Source: Candidatus Zymogenaceae bacterium (lineage in GTDB: Bacteria; Desulfobacterota; Zymogenia; Zymogenales; Zymogenaceae). Taken from it: a DNA stretch of 64,000 bases. The notes beneath the pieces are model-generated. The model searched no databases. It saw only the letters and a program-made list of their open reading frames with translations, and was not told where the DNA came from. The stretch's first letter is position 1. The number at the start of each line of letters is the position of its first letter. Made by a program: the position numbers and the translations under genes. The stretch lies in the NCBI GenBank assembly GCA_016933535.1, contig JAFGAS010000024.1, positions 91,668-155,667 on the forward strand, written 5' to 3'. Shown piece after piece: positions 28,714-37,383 of this stretch.

Positions 28714-29526
28714 TTGCAGATTCCCAAGATAGTCCTTTTTTTCATTGTATGTGCCGTATTATTTGTACAGTTCGGTTTGGCGCATGCCCAAGAAAACAAG
28801 GATAGCGCTTTCTGGTATAATAGAGCTTTGGATTATGAAGAAAAGGGTGATTACGAAAATGCAATCGAATGCTATACAAAAGCGATAGACCTATGTCCTG
28901 ATCCCACCTGCCTGTCTTCGAACTATCTTCATCGCGGAACCTGTAATTTTGACTCTGGAAGATATGATCAAGCCATCAAGGACTACTCAAAAGCAGTCGA
29001 ACTTAACCCAAATTCAGATACCGGTTACGTTGGGAGAGGGAATGTCTACTTATTCTTGAATGAATATGATAAAGCGCTGATAAACTACACTAATGCAATA
29101 GAATCTGGCCAGAAAGACTACAGCGGATTTTATGCTTTCTATCTTAGGTCGCGAGCCTACTACGAGAAAGGCGAATACGATAAGGCTCTTGACGATATTA
29201 ACTATTCATTAAAACTAAAACCGGATCAAATATATATACTATGGGTACGAAGTGATATCTATCGAGAAATGGGACGGTATAAGGAAGCAATGGCCGATAT
29301 AGAAAAATCGATTTCCATTGCTCCAGACTTCTACCGGTTTTACTTTACGAGAGGGAAGATCAACGAATCGCTCGGCGAAAATGAAAAGGCACTCGAAGAC
29401 TATAGAAGAGGCTGTGATTTAGGAATAGAAGATCTGGTAAGAAATCGGCCTACCGCCTTTGGTAAAAAAGCCATTGAGGACGTTTGCGACGCTTGCGAGA
29501 GGCTGAGAAAAGAGCTGGGTAAATAA
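28714..29526 (+). CDS. secreted TPR-repeat protein, AT-rich, TTG start
   Basis: The 270-residue protein has a Sec signal (1-26, ending A-H-A-Q) and about six TPR motifs with the classic W/Y-Y-N-R-A-L-D-Y-E-E-K-G-D-Y-E-N-A-I pattern. It should be a periplasmic scaffold protein. The start is TTG at 28714 with GGAGG eight bases before it; no nearby ATG fits the signal peptide. Base composition is clearly more AT-rich than in neighbouring genes, and codons such as ATA, AAT and TTA are frequent, which suggests transfer. It sits next to the repeat cluster at 29.6-30.2 kb. Confidence 0.8.
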   Translation: MQIPKIVLFFIVCAVLFVQFGLAHAQENKDSAFWYNRALDYEEKGDYENAIECYTKAIDLCPDPTCLSSNYLHRGTCNFDSGRYDQAIKDYSKAVELNPNSDTGYVGRGNVYLFLNEYDKALINYTNAIESGQKDYSGFYAFYLRSRAYYEKGEYDKALDDINYSLKLKPDQIYILWVRSDIYREMGRYKEAMADIEKSISIAPDFYRFYFTRGKINESLGENEKALEDYRRGCDLGIEDLVRNRPTAFGKKAIEDVCDACERLRKELGK

Positions 29527-29646
29527 GCTATGTTATTAGGTGTGCTTTGTAAGGGTTGCTACACAATCTTAAACGACCAGCCGAGATAAGAACTCTGTCA
29601 TGGGCCTGATGCCGTAAACCGAATCCCCCTATTATCACGGAACCGC

Positions 29647-29696
29647 GGGCGGCTCGTGAGCCGCCCCTACAAGGGAACCCCCGCCCCCACGGGCAA
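29647..29696 (+). repeat. 50-bp dispersed repeat A, copy 1
   Basis: The 50 bases starting GGGCGGCTCGTGAGCCGCCC recur at 30182-30231 with two mismatches. The first 20 bases form a near-perfect hairpin. It is part of the gene-free repeat cluster 29527-30440. Confidence 0.85.
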
Positions 29697-29751
29697 CCTA
29701 AGGTTGCCACACCCCTTCAGGGTTCGCAATTACAACAATAATCGCCGCCGA

Positions 29752-29771
29752 GGGCGGCATTCATGCCGCCC
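29752..29771 (+). repeat. palindromic repeat B, copy 1
   Basis: The perfect palindrome GGGCGGCATTCATGCCGCCC is found here and again, identical, at 29991-30010. Confidence 0.85.
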
Positions 29772-29780
29772 GTTCTTAAC

Positions 29781-29910
29781 GTCATTGCGAGGGAGTGAAA
29801 CGACCGAAGCAATCCCCCGACTGTCACCGGAAACGCCACTGAGCCGCGCGCTATTCCTCTGTTGTCAGGGGATTGCCGCGTCGGCCCCGATGGGGCCTCC
29901 TCGCAATGAC
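29781..29910. repeat. inverted pair of GTCATTGCGAGG units (repeat C)
   Basis: The left end GTCATTGCGAGG (29781-29792) is the exact reverse complement of the right end (29899-29910), and inside lie matching GCAATCCCC and GGGGATTGC segments. The element is thus two head-to-head copies of one unit. Related units are at 30042-30075, 63753-63779, 63840-63877 and 63924-63957. Confidence 0.75.
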
Positions 29911-29990
29911 GGCGAAGTTACGTAGCTGCAAGACGGACACGATATGTCATACCCAAACGAATTCAAACGGCAAACGTCCTAACACCTGTA

Positions 29991-30010
29991 GGGCGGCATT
30001 CATGCCGCCC
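29991..30010 (+). repeat. palindromic repeat B, copy 2
   Basis: This is identical to the 20-base palindrome at 29752-29771. Confidence 0.85.
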
Positions 30011-30041
30011 GGTGTAAAATCGCCGTATCGGACGGGCCGCG

Positions 30042-30101
30042 TTTGCCACGGGGCCTATCGGCCCCTCGCAATGACAATGATAATCGCCGCCTAAGGCGGC
30101 A
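30042..30101 (-). repeat. repeat C unit joined to a GCCGCC hairpin
   Basis: A minus-oriented GTCATTGCGAGG unit with a GGCC hairpin (30042-30075) runs into a short CGCCGCC-TAA-GGCGGC hairpin. The joined block 30065-30101 recurs at 63769-63805 with few changes, so the two parts move or evolve together. Confidence 0.65.
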
Positions 30102-30181
30102 TCGTTTAGCGTTGCCGCCCCTACAGTTTCTAATTCGTTCCTGTCTGTAGGGGCCGTTCGCGAACGGCCCGGTGGTCCGGT

Positions 30182-30231
30182 GGGCGGCTCGCGAGCCGCC
30201 CCTACATGGGAACCCCCGCCCCCACGGGCAA
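30182..30231 (+). repeat. 50-bp dispersed repeat A, copy 2
   Basis: This matches 29647-29696 at 48 of 50 positions. The gene-free interval 29527-30440 holds no other recognisable feature apart from AAGGAGG before ndk (about 30429-30435). Confidence 0.85.
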
Positions 30232-30440
30232 TCTTGCCGCCTGCAATAAAACGAAAGACAGAGAACAACTGGATTTCCTTATCCCAACCATACAAACACA
30301 CCGCAGCCCGAACGAGAAAAAGCAAGACAATCATCGGACCGTATGGTATATTTACTCGGTTACGGTATGTTGTATCGGGCGTGCCCGTTACTATGCCCTT
30401 TTGGTTTTTTCATGTTGTTACCGGGTAACAAGGAGGTTCA

Positions 30441-30863
30441 ATGATCGAGCGGACACTTTCCATCATCAAGCCCGACGGGGTAAAAAAGAAAATCATCGGC
30501 GACATTATCGGGCGCTTCGAAAAAGGCGGCCTGAAAGTCGTGGCGATGCGCATGGTCCATATGAGCAAGCGCGAGGCCGAGGGGTTTTATGCCGTCCATA
30601 AGGACAAGCCCTTTTACAGCAGCCTGACCGATTTCATGAGCTCGGGGCCTGCCGTCGTCATGATATTGGAGGGCGACGGAGCAATCGCGAAGAACCGCCA
30701 GCTCATGGGCGCTACCGATCCCAAGAAGGCGGACGCGGGGACGATCCGCGCGGCGTACGGGACCTCCATCGAGGTCAATACCGTGCACGGCTCCGACGCC
30801 CCCGAGACGGCGGCGACCGAAACGGCCTATTTCTTTTCGGATATAGAGAGGTTCACCTATTAA
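30441..30863 (+). CDS. ndk: nucleoside diphosphate kinase
   Basis: Ndk transfers the gamma-phosphate from ATP to other (d)NDPs through a phosphohistidine, here H116 in N-T-V-H-G-S-D. The 140-residue sequence is full length, with the start [12 protein letters not shown] and the R-x-x-M-G-A-T-D-P block intact. An AAGGAGG ribosome site precedes the ATG. It is followed closely by rlmN on the same strand. Confidence 0.97.
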   Translation: MIERTLSIIKPDGVKKKIIGDIIGRFEKGGLKVVAMRMVHMSKREAEGFYAVHKDKPFYSSLTDFMSSGPAVVMILEGDGAIAKNRQLMGATDPKKADAGTIRAAYGTSIEVNTVHGSDAPETAATETAYFFSDIERFTY

Positions 30864-30941
30864 AAGGCGCCGGGGGCGGTGTTTTGTCATGCCGCTCCTA
30901 TCGGATATAGCGGGCAGGGTATGGACGCGGGTGGTCATAAA

Positions 30942-32006
30942 ATGAAAGAGCTGGTCGGTATGCTCCCCGATGAGATGGAACAGTTCGTCTTATCGCTGGG
31001 TGAGAAACCCTTTCGTGCCAGACAGATCACGGACTGGATCTATAAGAAGGGCGTTACCGATATAGAGATGATGACCGACCTATCGGGCTCGTTTCGCCTT
31101 CTCCTTTCCCACAATGCCCGGGTCACGCTCCCTGCCGTTACAAAGGTGACGGAGGCCGCCGACGGCACGGTGAAATTTCTCCTTGAGCTTGCCGACGGCG
31201 CGGCAATTGAATCCGTGATCATCCCCGACGAGGGCAGGACGACACTGTGCGTGTCGAGCCAGACTGGCTGTGCGCTCGGCTGCGCCTTCTGCATGACAGG
31301 AAGGCTCGGAAAAAGGCGGGACCTCACCGCCGGCGAGATCGTCGGCCAGGTGCTGGTCGCCCGGGACTACCTCGGGACGCGGGGAGAGGCGCTTACCAAT
31401 ATCGTCTTCATGGGGATGGGCGAACCGCTGCTCAACTACGATGAAGTCAGGCGCGCGCTGACGCTCATCCTGGGCGACCGGGGGCTGTCCTTTTCGTGGC
31501 GGCACGTAACCGTCTCGACGGCGGGCATCCCGGAGGGGATCACCAGGCTCGGGAAAGAGGTCCTGGTAAACCTGGCCGTCTCGCTCAACGCCCCGGACGA
31601 CCAAACCAGGGACCGGATCATGCCGATGAACCGGAAATACCCGCTCGATGCCCTCATGGCGGCGCTTGCGGCCTACCCCCTCAAGCGGGGCCGGCGCATC
31701 ACTATCGAGTACGTGCTCCTTTCGGGCGTCAACGATACCGAGGATCACGCCCGGGCCCTCGTAAGGCTCGTCAGGGGTATCCCCGTCAAGATCAACCTGA
31801 TCCCGTTTAACCCGTTTCCCGGCGCCCCGTTTTCCCGTCCGGACTACGGCCGGGTCCTCGGATTTCAGGAGATCCTGATTAGCGCCCATCTCAACGCCAT
31901 CATCAGGAAGAGCAAGGGGGGCGGGATTGCCGCCGCCTGCGGGCAGCTGGTGGCGGCTTCCTCTACTCGGGGGCGTTCGGGCGGGAATGAGAACGGGACG
32001 GCATAA
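30942..32006 (+). CDS. rlmN: 23S rRNA (adenine2503-C2) methyltransferase
   Basis: RlmN is a radical-SAM enzyme that methylates A2503 of 23S rRNA and A37 of some tRNAs. The 354-residue form from ATG 30942 has the [4Fe-4S] motif C110-x3-C114-x2-C117 (C-A-L-G-C-A-F-C), the G-M-G-E-P-L-L-N SAM motif, and the late Cys in A-A-C-G-Q-L that forms the methyl-carrying thioether. The start fits the usual M-K-x-L beginning; GTG 30879 and ATG 30921 would lengthen it by 21 or 7 residues. It is probably co-transcribed with ndk. Confidence 0.95.
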   Translation: MKELVGMLPDEMEQFVLSLGEKPFRARQITDWIYKKGVTDIEMMTDLSGSFRLLLSHNARVTLPAVTKVTEAADGTVKFLLELADGAAIESVIIPDEGRTTLCVSSQTGCALGCAFCMTGRLGKRRDLTAGEIVGQVLVARDYLGTRGEALTNIVFMGMGEPLLNYDEVRRALTLILGDRGLSFSWRHVTVSTAGIPEGITRLGKEVLVNLAVSLNAPDDQTRDRIMPMNRKYPLDALMAALAAYPLKRGRRITIEYVLLSGVNDTEDHARALVRLVRGIPVKINLIPFNPFPGAPFSRPDYGRVLGFQEILISAHLNAIIRKSKGGGIAAACGQLVAASSTRGRSGGNENGTA

Positions 32007-32055
32007 ACCTATGAGGTCCCGCACCGAAAGTAATCTCCCTGTCGCCCTCGGGTAC

Positions 32056-32958
32056 CTACGCGGCCGGTGATAGCGCTATCGCGTCCAATTCCTTCCAGGC
32101 GCCCTCGATCTGTTTCCAATCCAGGATGTCCTTTTTGTTATCCTTGACCTTATGCGCAAAGGCGCAATAGGGGTCTCCCATTGCCCGGCAGCGCACCTCC
32201 CTGGTTTCGACGAATTTGCCCGAAAGCTTATTAACGACCCCGTTGTAGAAGCCGTCCATGTAACCCGTGAGCCAATCGCAGATAGGTTTCCCGTTTTCCT
32301 TGACACCTTCGGATTCATAGGAATTGGATATCTTTGACAGGAAGAGGTAATTGCCGTCGTCGCCCTTCTTCGAGAAGACCCGGGAGTGAGACCAACCGGC
32401 GTGCGCGAACGTGCCGAGATAGAGGCGCTCATCCTGCTCATCGACGAGGTCCTCGACGGTCTTCCACCGGTAATTTTCAATTTCCTGATTGGCCATCCCG
32501 ATGCCGGCTTTTTTTGTCGCTTCCCGTACGATGGCTTTTGTCCCGTTTTCGGTAAGGGTTTCGTAGAGGGCTTCCCGAAAACTCTGTATAAACGAAACGG
32601 GCAGGACGCGCCAGTGGTTTGTTCCCAAGTAGTCGAGAGTCCTGGATTTCCCGTCCCAGGTAACGTCGTCCGGGATGATACTGTTCTGAATATCAATCGG
32701 GACAATCAGGCTGTCGACGAATTTTCCGGCCGATTCGACGCTGACGTTTTCCAGGATCTCTTTCGGAGCGCCGCACTTTTCAAGGACCTTTCTGAATACC
32801 ATCATGACGGGCACTTCTCCGAGGACCCTGTTCATCTCATCGACAAAGGAAAAAATGAAATCGTACCGCTTAAGGAGCAGGCGGTGGTCGGCCTTTTCAT
32901 TATGCAGCATAATCGTACCGTCCTTTAAGTTCCATTCGACGGTGTTTTGATGTTCCAT
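32056..32958 (-). CDS. V4R-domain (4-vinyl reductase type) small-molecule-binding protein
   Basis: The 300-residue protein ends in a V4R domain with the signature R-C-R-A-M-G-D-P-Y-C-A-F-A-H-K-V, whose cysteines can hold zinc. V4R domains bind hydrocarbons or other small ligands and occur in XylR/DmpR-type sensors and in Bch4VR. The N-terminal half (G-T-I-M-L-H-N-E-K-A-D-H-R-L-L-L) faintly resembles the first part of such sensor modules. There is no DNA-binding domain. A perfect sigma-54 promoter lies 82 bases upstream and the sigma-54 activator gene is next door, so its expression is probably switched by that activator. Its ligand is unknown. Confidence 0.8.
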   Translation of the reverse strand: MEHQNTVEWNLKDGTIMLHNEKADHRLLLKRYDFIFSFVDEMNRVLGEVPVMMVFRKVLEKCGAPKEILENVSVESAGKFVDSLIVPIDIQNSIIPDDVTWDGKSRTLDYLGTNHWRVLPVSFIQSFREALYETLTENGTKAIVREATKKAGIGMANQEIENYRWKTVEDLVDEQDERLYLGTFAHAGWSHSRVFSKKGDDGNYLFLSKISNSYESEGVKENGKPICDWLTGYMDGFYNGVVNKLSGKFVETREVRCRAMGDPYCAFAHKVKDNKKDILDWKQIEGAWKELDAIALSPAA

Positions 32959-33039
32959 AGTTTTGTCCTCTTTTAATATATAAAATTCCTTGTAGCTTAT
33001 AACGGTTATTGTCCGTCCACCCTCAGCGGTACACTATAA

Positions 33040-33055
33040 AGCAATTGCCGTGCCA
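33040..33055 (-). promoter_or_regulatory. sigma-54 (-24/-12) promoter of the V4R gene
   Basis: On the minus strand TGGCAC-GGCAA-TTGCT matches the sigma-54 consensus TGGCAC-N5-TTGCW at every position, with the GG and GC dinucleotides ten bases apart. Transcription would start near 33029, giving a leader of about 70 bases to the ATG at 32958. Confidence 0.82.
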
Positions 33056-33143
33056 CAACATTCACACAAAGTAAATAATTACACTAATGATATCAATGCG
33101 TTGCAGAGGTGATAACAGACGGTTATCCGTTGGCGGAGCCAAC

Positions 33144-33159
33144 ATTCCACTTATGGAAC
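33144..33159. promoter_or_regulatory. upstream activator site, proximal copy
   Basis: ATTCCA-CTTA-TGGAAC is an inverted repeat with one mismatch. It lies about 120 bases upstream of the predicted sigma-54 start, a normal distance for an activator site. Confidence 0.6.
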
Positions 33160-33325
33160 GTTTCCGGGGCCTCGGGGGATATCCTTGAGATGATGATCGT
33201 CCAGGAATGCGCTGGATGCATAATAGCTAAAGATTCTGGACTGTTATAGATGTCCCGCAACGGTGAGGAGACGGGCATGAATTGAGGGATGAATTCCGGA
33301 TATGAAACATGATACACCGCATTAC

Positions 33326-33341
33326 GTTCCAGTAATGGAAC
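33326..33341. promoter_or_regulatory. upstream activator site, distal copy
   Basis: GTTCCA-GTAA-TGGAAC is a perfect inverted repeat, the same motif as at 33144-33159 and 182 bases away. It is just past the 3' end of the activator gene. The remaining bases of 32959-33407 hold no gene. Confidence 0.6.
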
Positions 33342-33407
33342 ACGCGACTGTCCCTGGCGTCGGTCATCGGTAAAAGCGATATAGAGAGGCCGGCGAGGCC
33401 GCATTCG

Positions 33408-36212
33408 TCACAACAAGTGGTATTTCTTCATTTTTCTCCAGAGGCTGGTCCTGCCGATATTCAGGGCGCGGGCCGCTTTAGCCCTGTCTCCGCTATGCCG
33501 GGCCAGAATGGTCCTGATGAGTTCCTTCTCCGAGTCCATGACGTGGTCTTTCAGCTCCGTCGTCGGTCGGGGGGTTTTCGCGGAGCCGATCAATTCTCTC
33601 GGAAGATGTTCCATGGTAACGATATCACGCCGGCAGAGCACCGAGGCATGTTCGATGATATTCTCCAGCTCGCGAACATTGCCGGGGAAATCATAGGTCA
33701 TGAGAAACTCCAGCACCTCTTCGGAGACCGCGGAGATGTTTTTTCCCATGGACCCCGCGAATTTTTTCAGGAAATGGTCGATTAGCAGGGGAATGTCTTC
33801 TCTCCGTTCCTTAAGCTGGGGGAGGCTTATTTTAAGGACGTTGAGCCGATAGAAGAGATCTTCCCGAAAAACGCCGGCTTTAACCTCCCGGGTAATACTG
33901 CGGTTGGACGAGGCAATGATCCGGGCGTCGGTTTTTACGCTCGCGACCGCGCCGAGAGGCTCATACTCCCGTTCTTCGAGAACTCTCAGGAGCTTCACCT
34001 GGAGGGGTTTTGACAGCTCCACAATTTCGTCCAGAAACAACGTACCCCCCTCGGCCAGGGCGAAACGTCCGGGTTTATCGGCAAGGGCGTTGGTGAAGGC
34101 CCCTTTAACGTATCCAAAAAGCTCGGACTCAAGCAGCGTTTCGGGTATTGCCGAACAATTGACCGCAATGAAGGGCCCGTTCTTCCTGGGGGAGAGGTTG
34201 TGAATCGCCCGGGCAAAGAGTTCCTTGCCGGTGCCGCTTGGCCCTTCGATGAGCACGGTGCTCCCGCTTTCCGATATATCGGGCAGGATCGAGAATATCT
34301 CCCTGATCCGGTGGTTCTTGCTGATAATGTCTTCATAGGTATAGTTCGAGTCGATCTCCTTTTTAAGGGCTTCGATGGCCGATAGGTCACGAAAGATCAC
34401 TACTCCCCCCCCGGTTACTCCTTCGCGGTTTCTCAGTACGGCCGCTAAAAGAGATACGGGAATTTTCCTGCCCCCGGCGCCGGTAAGCGAGGTCCTTTTC
34501 TGAATGATCTCTTCGTTTGACTCCATAAATTTCTTCAGGACGCAATCATCGTCGCAGGTGCCCGAATGGACAATGTCGCAGCAATTCCCGCCGATCGATT
34601 TCTCCCGTGATATCGAGAGAATCTCCTCGGCGGCCGAGTTGATATAGGTGATCCGTAATTGGCTGTCCACGGTGAAGACGCCGTCGTCTATACCATCCAG
34701 CGTAAGATCGACGAACCGTTTTCTCTCGGTTATATCTTTGATGATGCCCTGAAATCCAACACCGTCTCCCCCGGGATCGTTCGTCCGCGTCGCCGTGATC
34801 AAACAGTCCATTGTCGCTCGATCCTTTGCCCTGAGCGTCAGGTCAAAGTCTTGGACGAAGCCGCTGTCGGCCATAACCTCATTGAGACGGTCCGGATCGC
34901 GCCGGTCCGCGCAGACATCCCCGAAATTCAACGCGAGCAGCTCCTCCTTAGTATATTTGAGGAGATATTCGCCCGCGGGGTTTACATCGACGAAGCGGCC
35001 CCCGTTGTCACAGATAAAGATGACATCCTTGGACGTCTTGAAGAGGTTGCCGAATTTTTCTTCCGATTTTTGGAGCTCCTGTTGGATTCTCTTGCGTTCC
35101 GTAATGTCCCTGCCGATGCCGTGAACCTCTATGATGGTGGGGCCGTCCCATATCAGCCTCTCGCGCAGCTCCAGGGTGATCTTTTTGCCGATGTTGTTTA
35201 CGAAGGAAAGCTCGAAGGTGCCGACCTCGTTTCCCGTCAGCTGTTCCTTGAACAGGGACTCGGCCAGAGAATAGTCTTCGGGGACGAGGAACTCGAGGAA
35301 CTTCCTTCCGATGATCTGGGATTTCGCGTACCCGAACGATTGCTCCATGGCCTCGTTCACAAATAAGAAAGTACCGTGACCGTCCATTACATACATGATA
35401 TCTTCTATGTTATCGACGAGATCCCGATACTTCTTTTCTGATTCCACGAGGGTTTCCTCGAACCGCTTTCTATCGGTGATGTCCCTCACGATGAAATAGA
35501 GGGCCGGTTCACCCTCGTAGCGGCCGCCGCCCACGCTCATTTCGACCGGAAAACGGCTGCCGTCGTGACGGATAAAGACGGTCTCTACCAGCGGCCTGCA
35601 CGATTCCGTCGAGGCGTCATCCAGGCTGTCGCGGAGAGATTCTTTATTATCGGGGGCTGCCAGCGATGTCAGGGACCTGCCGATCCAACCCCCGCCGTCC
35701 CCGGCGCCGATCATCCGGAAAAGGGCGGGATTGGCCGACGCGATGTTTCCCCTGGAGTCGACGATAATGATACCGTCCGGCGAGAGGTCAAAGAGGCGCT
35801 CGAACTTCATACGCTCGGACACGAGTTTGCGATAACGGTTGAGACGGATAATGCTCTTGACCCGGGCCTCCAATTCTTCCGGGTCAAACGGTTTTGAGAT
35901 AAAATCATCGGCCCCGGCCTCGATTCCGGCAAGCCGTGATCGGTGATCGTCCAGCGCCGTGACGATGAGGATGGGAAGTTCCGTGGTTCGGGGGTCGCTC
36001 CGCAGGCGGCGGCATACCTCAAAACCATCCATCTCGGGCATCATGACATCCAACAGAACAAGATCGGGCGTGTGAGCCAGGGCCGTTTCTACGGTGTCTT
36101 TCCCGTTATCGGTAAACAGCAGACGATAGCCGGGGTCGACTAGTAGGAAGGCGAGCGTATCGCGTATCCCCCGATCGTCGTCCGCTATGAGAATAGTGTT
36201 TGATCCCTGCAT
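33408..36212 (-). CDS. sigma-54-dependent response regulator with four PAS domains
   Basis: The 934-residue activator has a receiver (phospho-acceptor D55 in L-L-D-V-M-M-P), four PAS domains, a sigma-54 AAA+ domain (Walker A G-P-S-G-T-G-K-E; Walker B G-T-L-F-L-D-E-I) and a C-terminal Fis-type HTH (A-K-A-A-R-A-L-N-I-G-R-T-S-L-W-R-K-M). The fourth PAS has a cysteine cluster (N-C-C-D-I-V-H-S-G-T-C-D-D-D-C) that could bind a metal or sense redox. The G-A-F-T-G-A loop that touches sigma-54 reads G-A-F-T-N-A. GGAGG six bases before ATG 36212 sets the start. No kinase is adjacent on this strand. Confidence 0.92.
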   Translation of the reverse strand: MQGSNTILIADDDRGIRDTLAFLLVDPGYRLLFTDNGKDTVETALAHTPDLVLLDVMMPEMDGFEVCRRLRSDPRTTELPILIVTALDDHRSRLAGIEAGADDFISKPFDPEELEARVKSIIRLNRYRKLVSERMKFERLFDLSPDGIIIVDSRGNIASANPALFRMIGAGDGGGWIGRSLTSLAAPDNKESLRDSLDDASTESCRPLVETVFIRHDGSRFPVEMSVGGGRYEGEPALYFIVRDITDRKRFEETLVESEKKYRDLVDNIEDIMYVMDGHGTFLFVNEAMEQSFGYAKSQIIGRKFLEFLVPEDYSLAESLFKEQLTGNEVGTFELSFVNNIGKKITLELRERLIWDGPTIIEVHGIGRDITERKRIQQELQKSEEKFGNLFKTSKDVIFICDNGGRFVDVNPAGEYLLKYTKEELLALNFGDVCADRRDPDRLNEVMADSGFVQDFDLTLRAKDRATMDCLITATRTNDPGGDGVGFQGIIKDITERKRFVDLTLDGIDDGVFTVDSQLRITYINSAAEEILSISREKSIGGNCCDIVHSGTCDDDCVLKKFMESNEEIIQKRTSLTGAGGRKIPVSLLAAVLRNREGVTGGGVVIFRDLSAIEALKKEIDSNYTYEDIISKNHRIREIFSILPDISESGSTVLIEGPSGTGKELFARAIHNLSPRKNGPFIAVNCSAIPETLLESELFGYVKGAFTNALADKPGRFALAEGGTLFLDEIVELSKPLQVKLLRVLEEREYEPLGAVASVKTDARIIASSNRSITREVKAGVFREDLFYRLNVLKISLPQLKERREDIPLLIDHFLKKFAGSMGKNISAVSEEVLEFLMTYDFPGNVRELENIIEHASVLCRRDIVTMEHLPRELIGSAKTPRPTTELKDHVMDSEKELIRTILARHSGDRAKAARALNIGRTSLWRKMKKYHLL

Positions 36213-36711
36213 TTGTCCTCCTGCCGAAAAGGAGCCTCCAGACCATATCATTATGCAAAGCAGTATATGCGCATCGTCGGATTCATGGGTATCCGTTGAG
36301 TCTATTCGGGCCGTTTACTTCTTTTGCCGGTTAACCGTCCGAAAGCAGAGGCAGAAGCGGTGTCGGTAGATGTCGCGGGACGTTTATTCTTTTTAGTTTA
36401 GTATAGTTTCTACAAAGGATCAATAATTATCTTGGACCATGCGGGTCGGCCACGATCCACCGCGCGCGTGTCCGTATGGGCCCCCAGCGTACGCGCACTA
36501 TTAACTTGTCGAAGCAGCGGGGCACGTGTCGGCCTATTATGGGCTCCGAGATCGAAGACCGCGCGGGAAGTAAAAAAGCTGCCTCGTAGGCCATATGGTG
36601 TGTTTAGCCATAACGATAGAAAAGGATTTGAAATTTCGGAAAAATGGATTATAATAAAAAGATAATTCGGGCATTTGAGCCATTTATCCTATTTTTAATC
36701 TGGAGACTGCC
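36213..36711. other. gene-free divergent promoter region
   Basis: The sigma-54 activator reads left and the two-component operon reads right from this 500-base gap. AT-rich segments at 36385-36430 and 36640-36700 are likely promoter areas, but I see no near-consensus -35/-10 pair. No gene or repeat is recognised. Confidence 0.4.
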
Positions 36712-37380
36712 GTGAGACTTTTGGTCGTCGAGGATGAAGCAAAAGTGGCCTCCTTCATTAAACGGGGGTTTGAAGAGGAATCGTACGCCGTGGACGTGGC
36801 GGTCGACGGCGAGGAAGCGGTTTCCATGGTCGACGTCTATGATTATGACATGATACTCCTGGATATCATGCTTCCGAAACTGGACGGCCTTTCGGTTCTT
36901 GCCCATATCAGGCAAACGAAAAAGAGCATACCCGTCATCCTTTTGACCGCGAAAGACATGGTCAATGATAAGGTAAAGGGCCTGGATATGGGTGCCGACG
37001 ACTATGTGACGAAACCCTTTTCCTTCGAAGAGCTCCTCGCCCGCGTCCGGGCGCTGCTCAGACGAGGCAGGTCCGACGAAAGCCTCAAGCTTGTCGTAGA
37101 CGACCTCGAGCTCGATCCGGTCTCCCGGAAGGTTACCCGCGGGGGCCAAGACATATCCCTGACTACCAAGGAATACTCGCTGCTTGAATATTTCATGAGA
37201 AATCCCGGACGAATCCTCACACGGACCATGATCTCGGAACATGTGTGGAGTATCAAATTCGATACCTTTACCAATGTCATCGACGTCTATATCAACTACC
37301 TCCGTAACAAGATCGACAAGGATCATCCCAAGAAGCTGCTGCATACGGTTCGGGGCGTTGGTTATATGTTGAAGGATTAG
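36712..37380 (+). CDS. OmpR-family response regulator
   Basis: The 222-residue regulator has a receiver domain (acidic start V-E-D-E, phospho-acceptor in L-L-D-I-M-L-P, T-A-K and K-P-F signatures) and a winged-helix OmpR DNA-binding domain (T-K-E-Y-S-L-L-E-Y-F, and V-I-D-V-Y-I-N-Y-L-R-N-K-I-D). It most resembles the CusR/CopR group by sequence feel. The start is GTG with TGGAG upstream. Three bases separate it from the histidine-kinase gene, so they form a two-component pair; the HtrA gene follows in the same direction. Confidence 0.93.
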   Translation: MRLLVVEDEAKVASFIKRGFEEESYAVDVAVDGEEAVSMVDVYDYDMILLDIMLPKLDGLSVLAHIRQTKKSIPVILLTAKDMVNDKVKGLDMGADDYVTKPFSFEELLARVRALLRRGRSDESLKLVVDDLELDPVSRKVTRGGQDISLTTKEYSLLEYFMRNPGRILTRTMISEHVWSIKFDTFTNVIDVYINYLRNKIDKDHPKKLLHTVRGVGYMLKD

Positions 37381-37383
37381 CCG

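Noticed and set aside
29527..30440. Possible CRISPR array in the repeat cluster
   Set aside because: Repeats are of several kinds, unevenly spaced and mostly palindromic; there are no regular repeat-spacer units and no cas genes.
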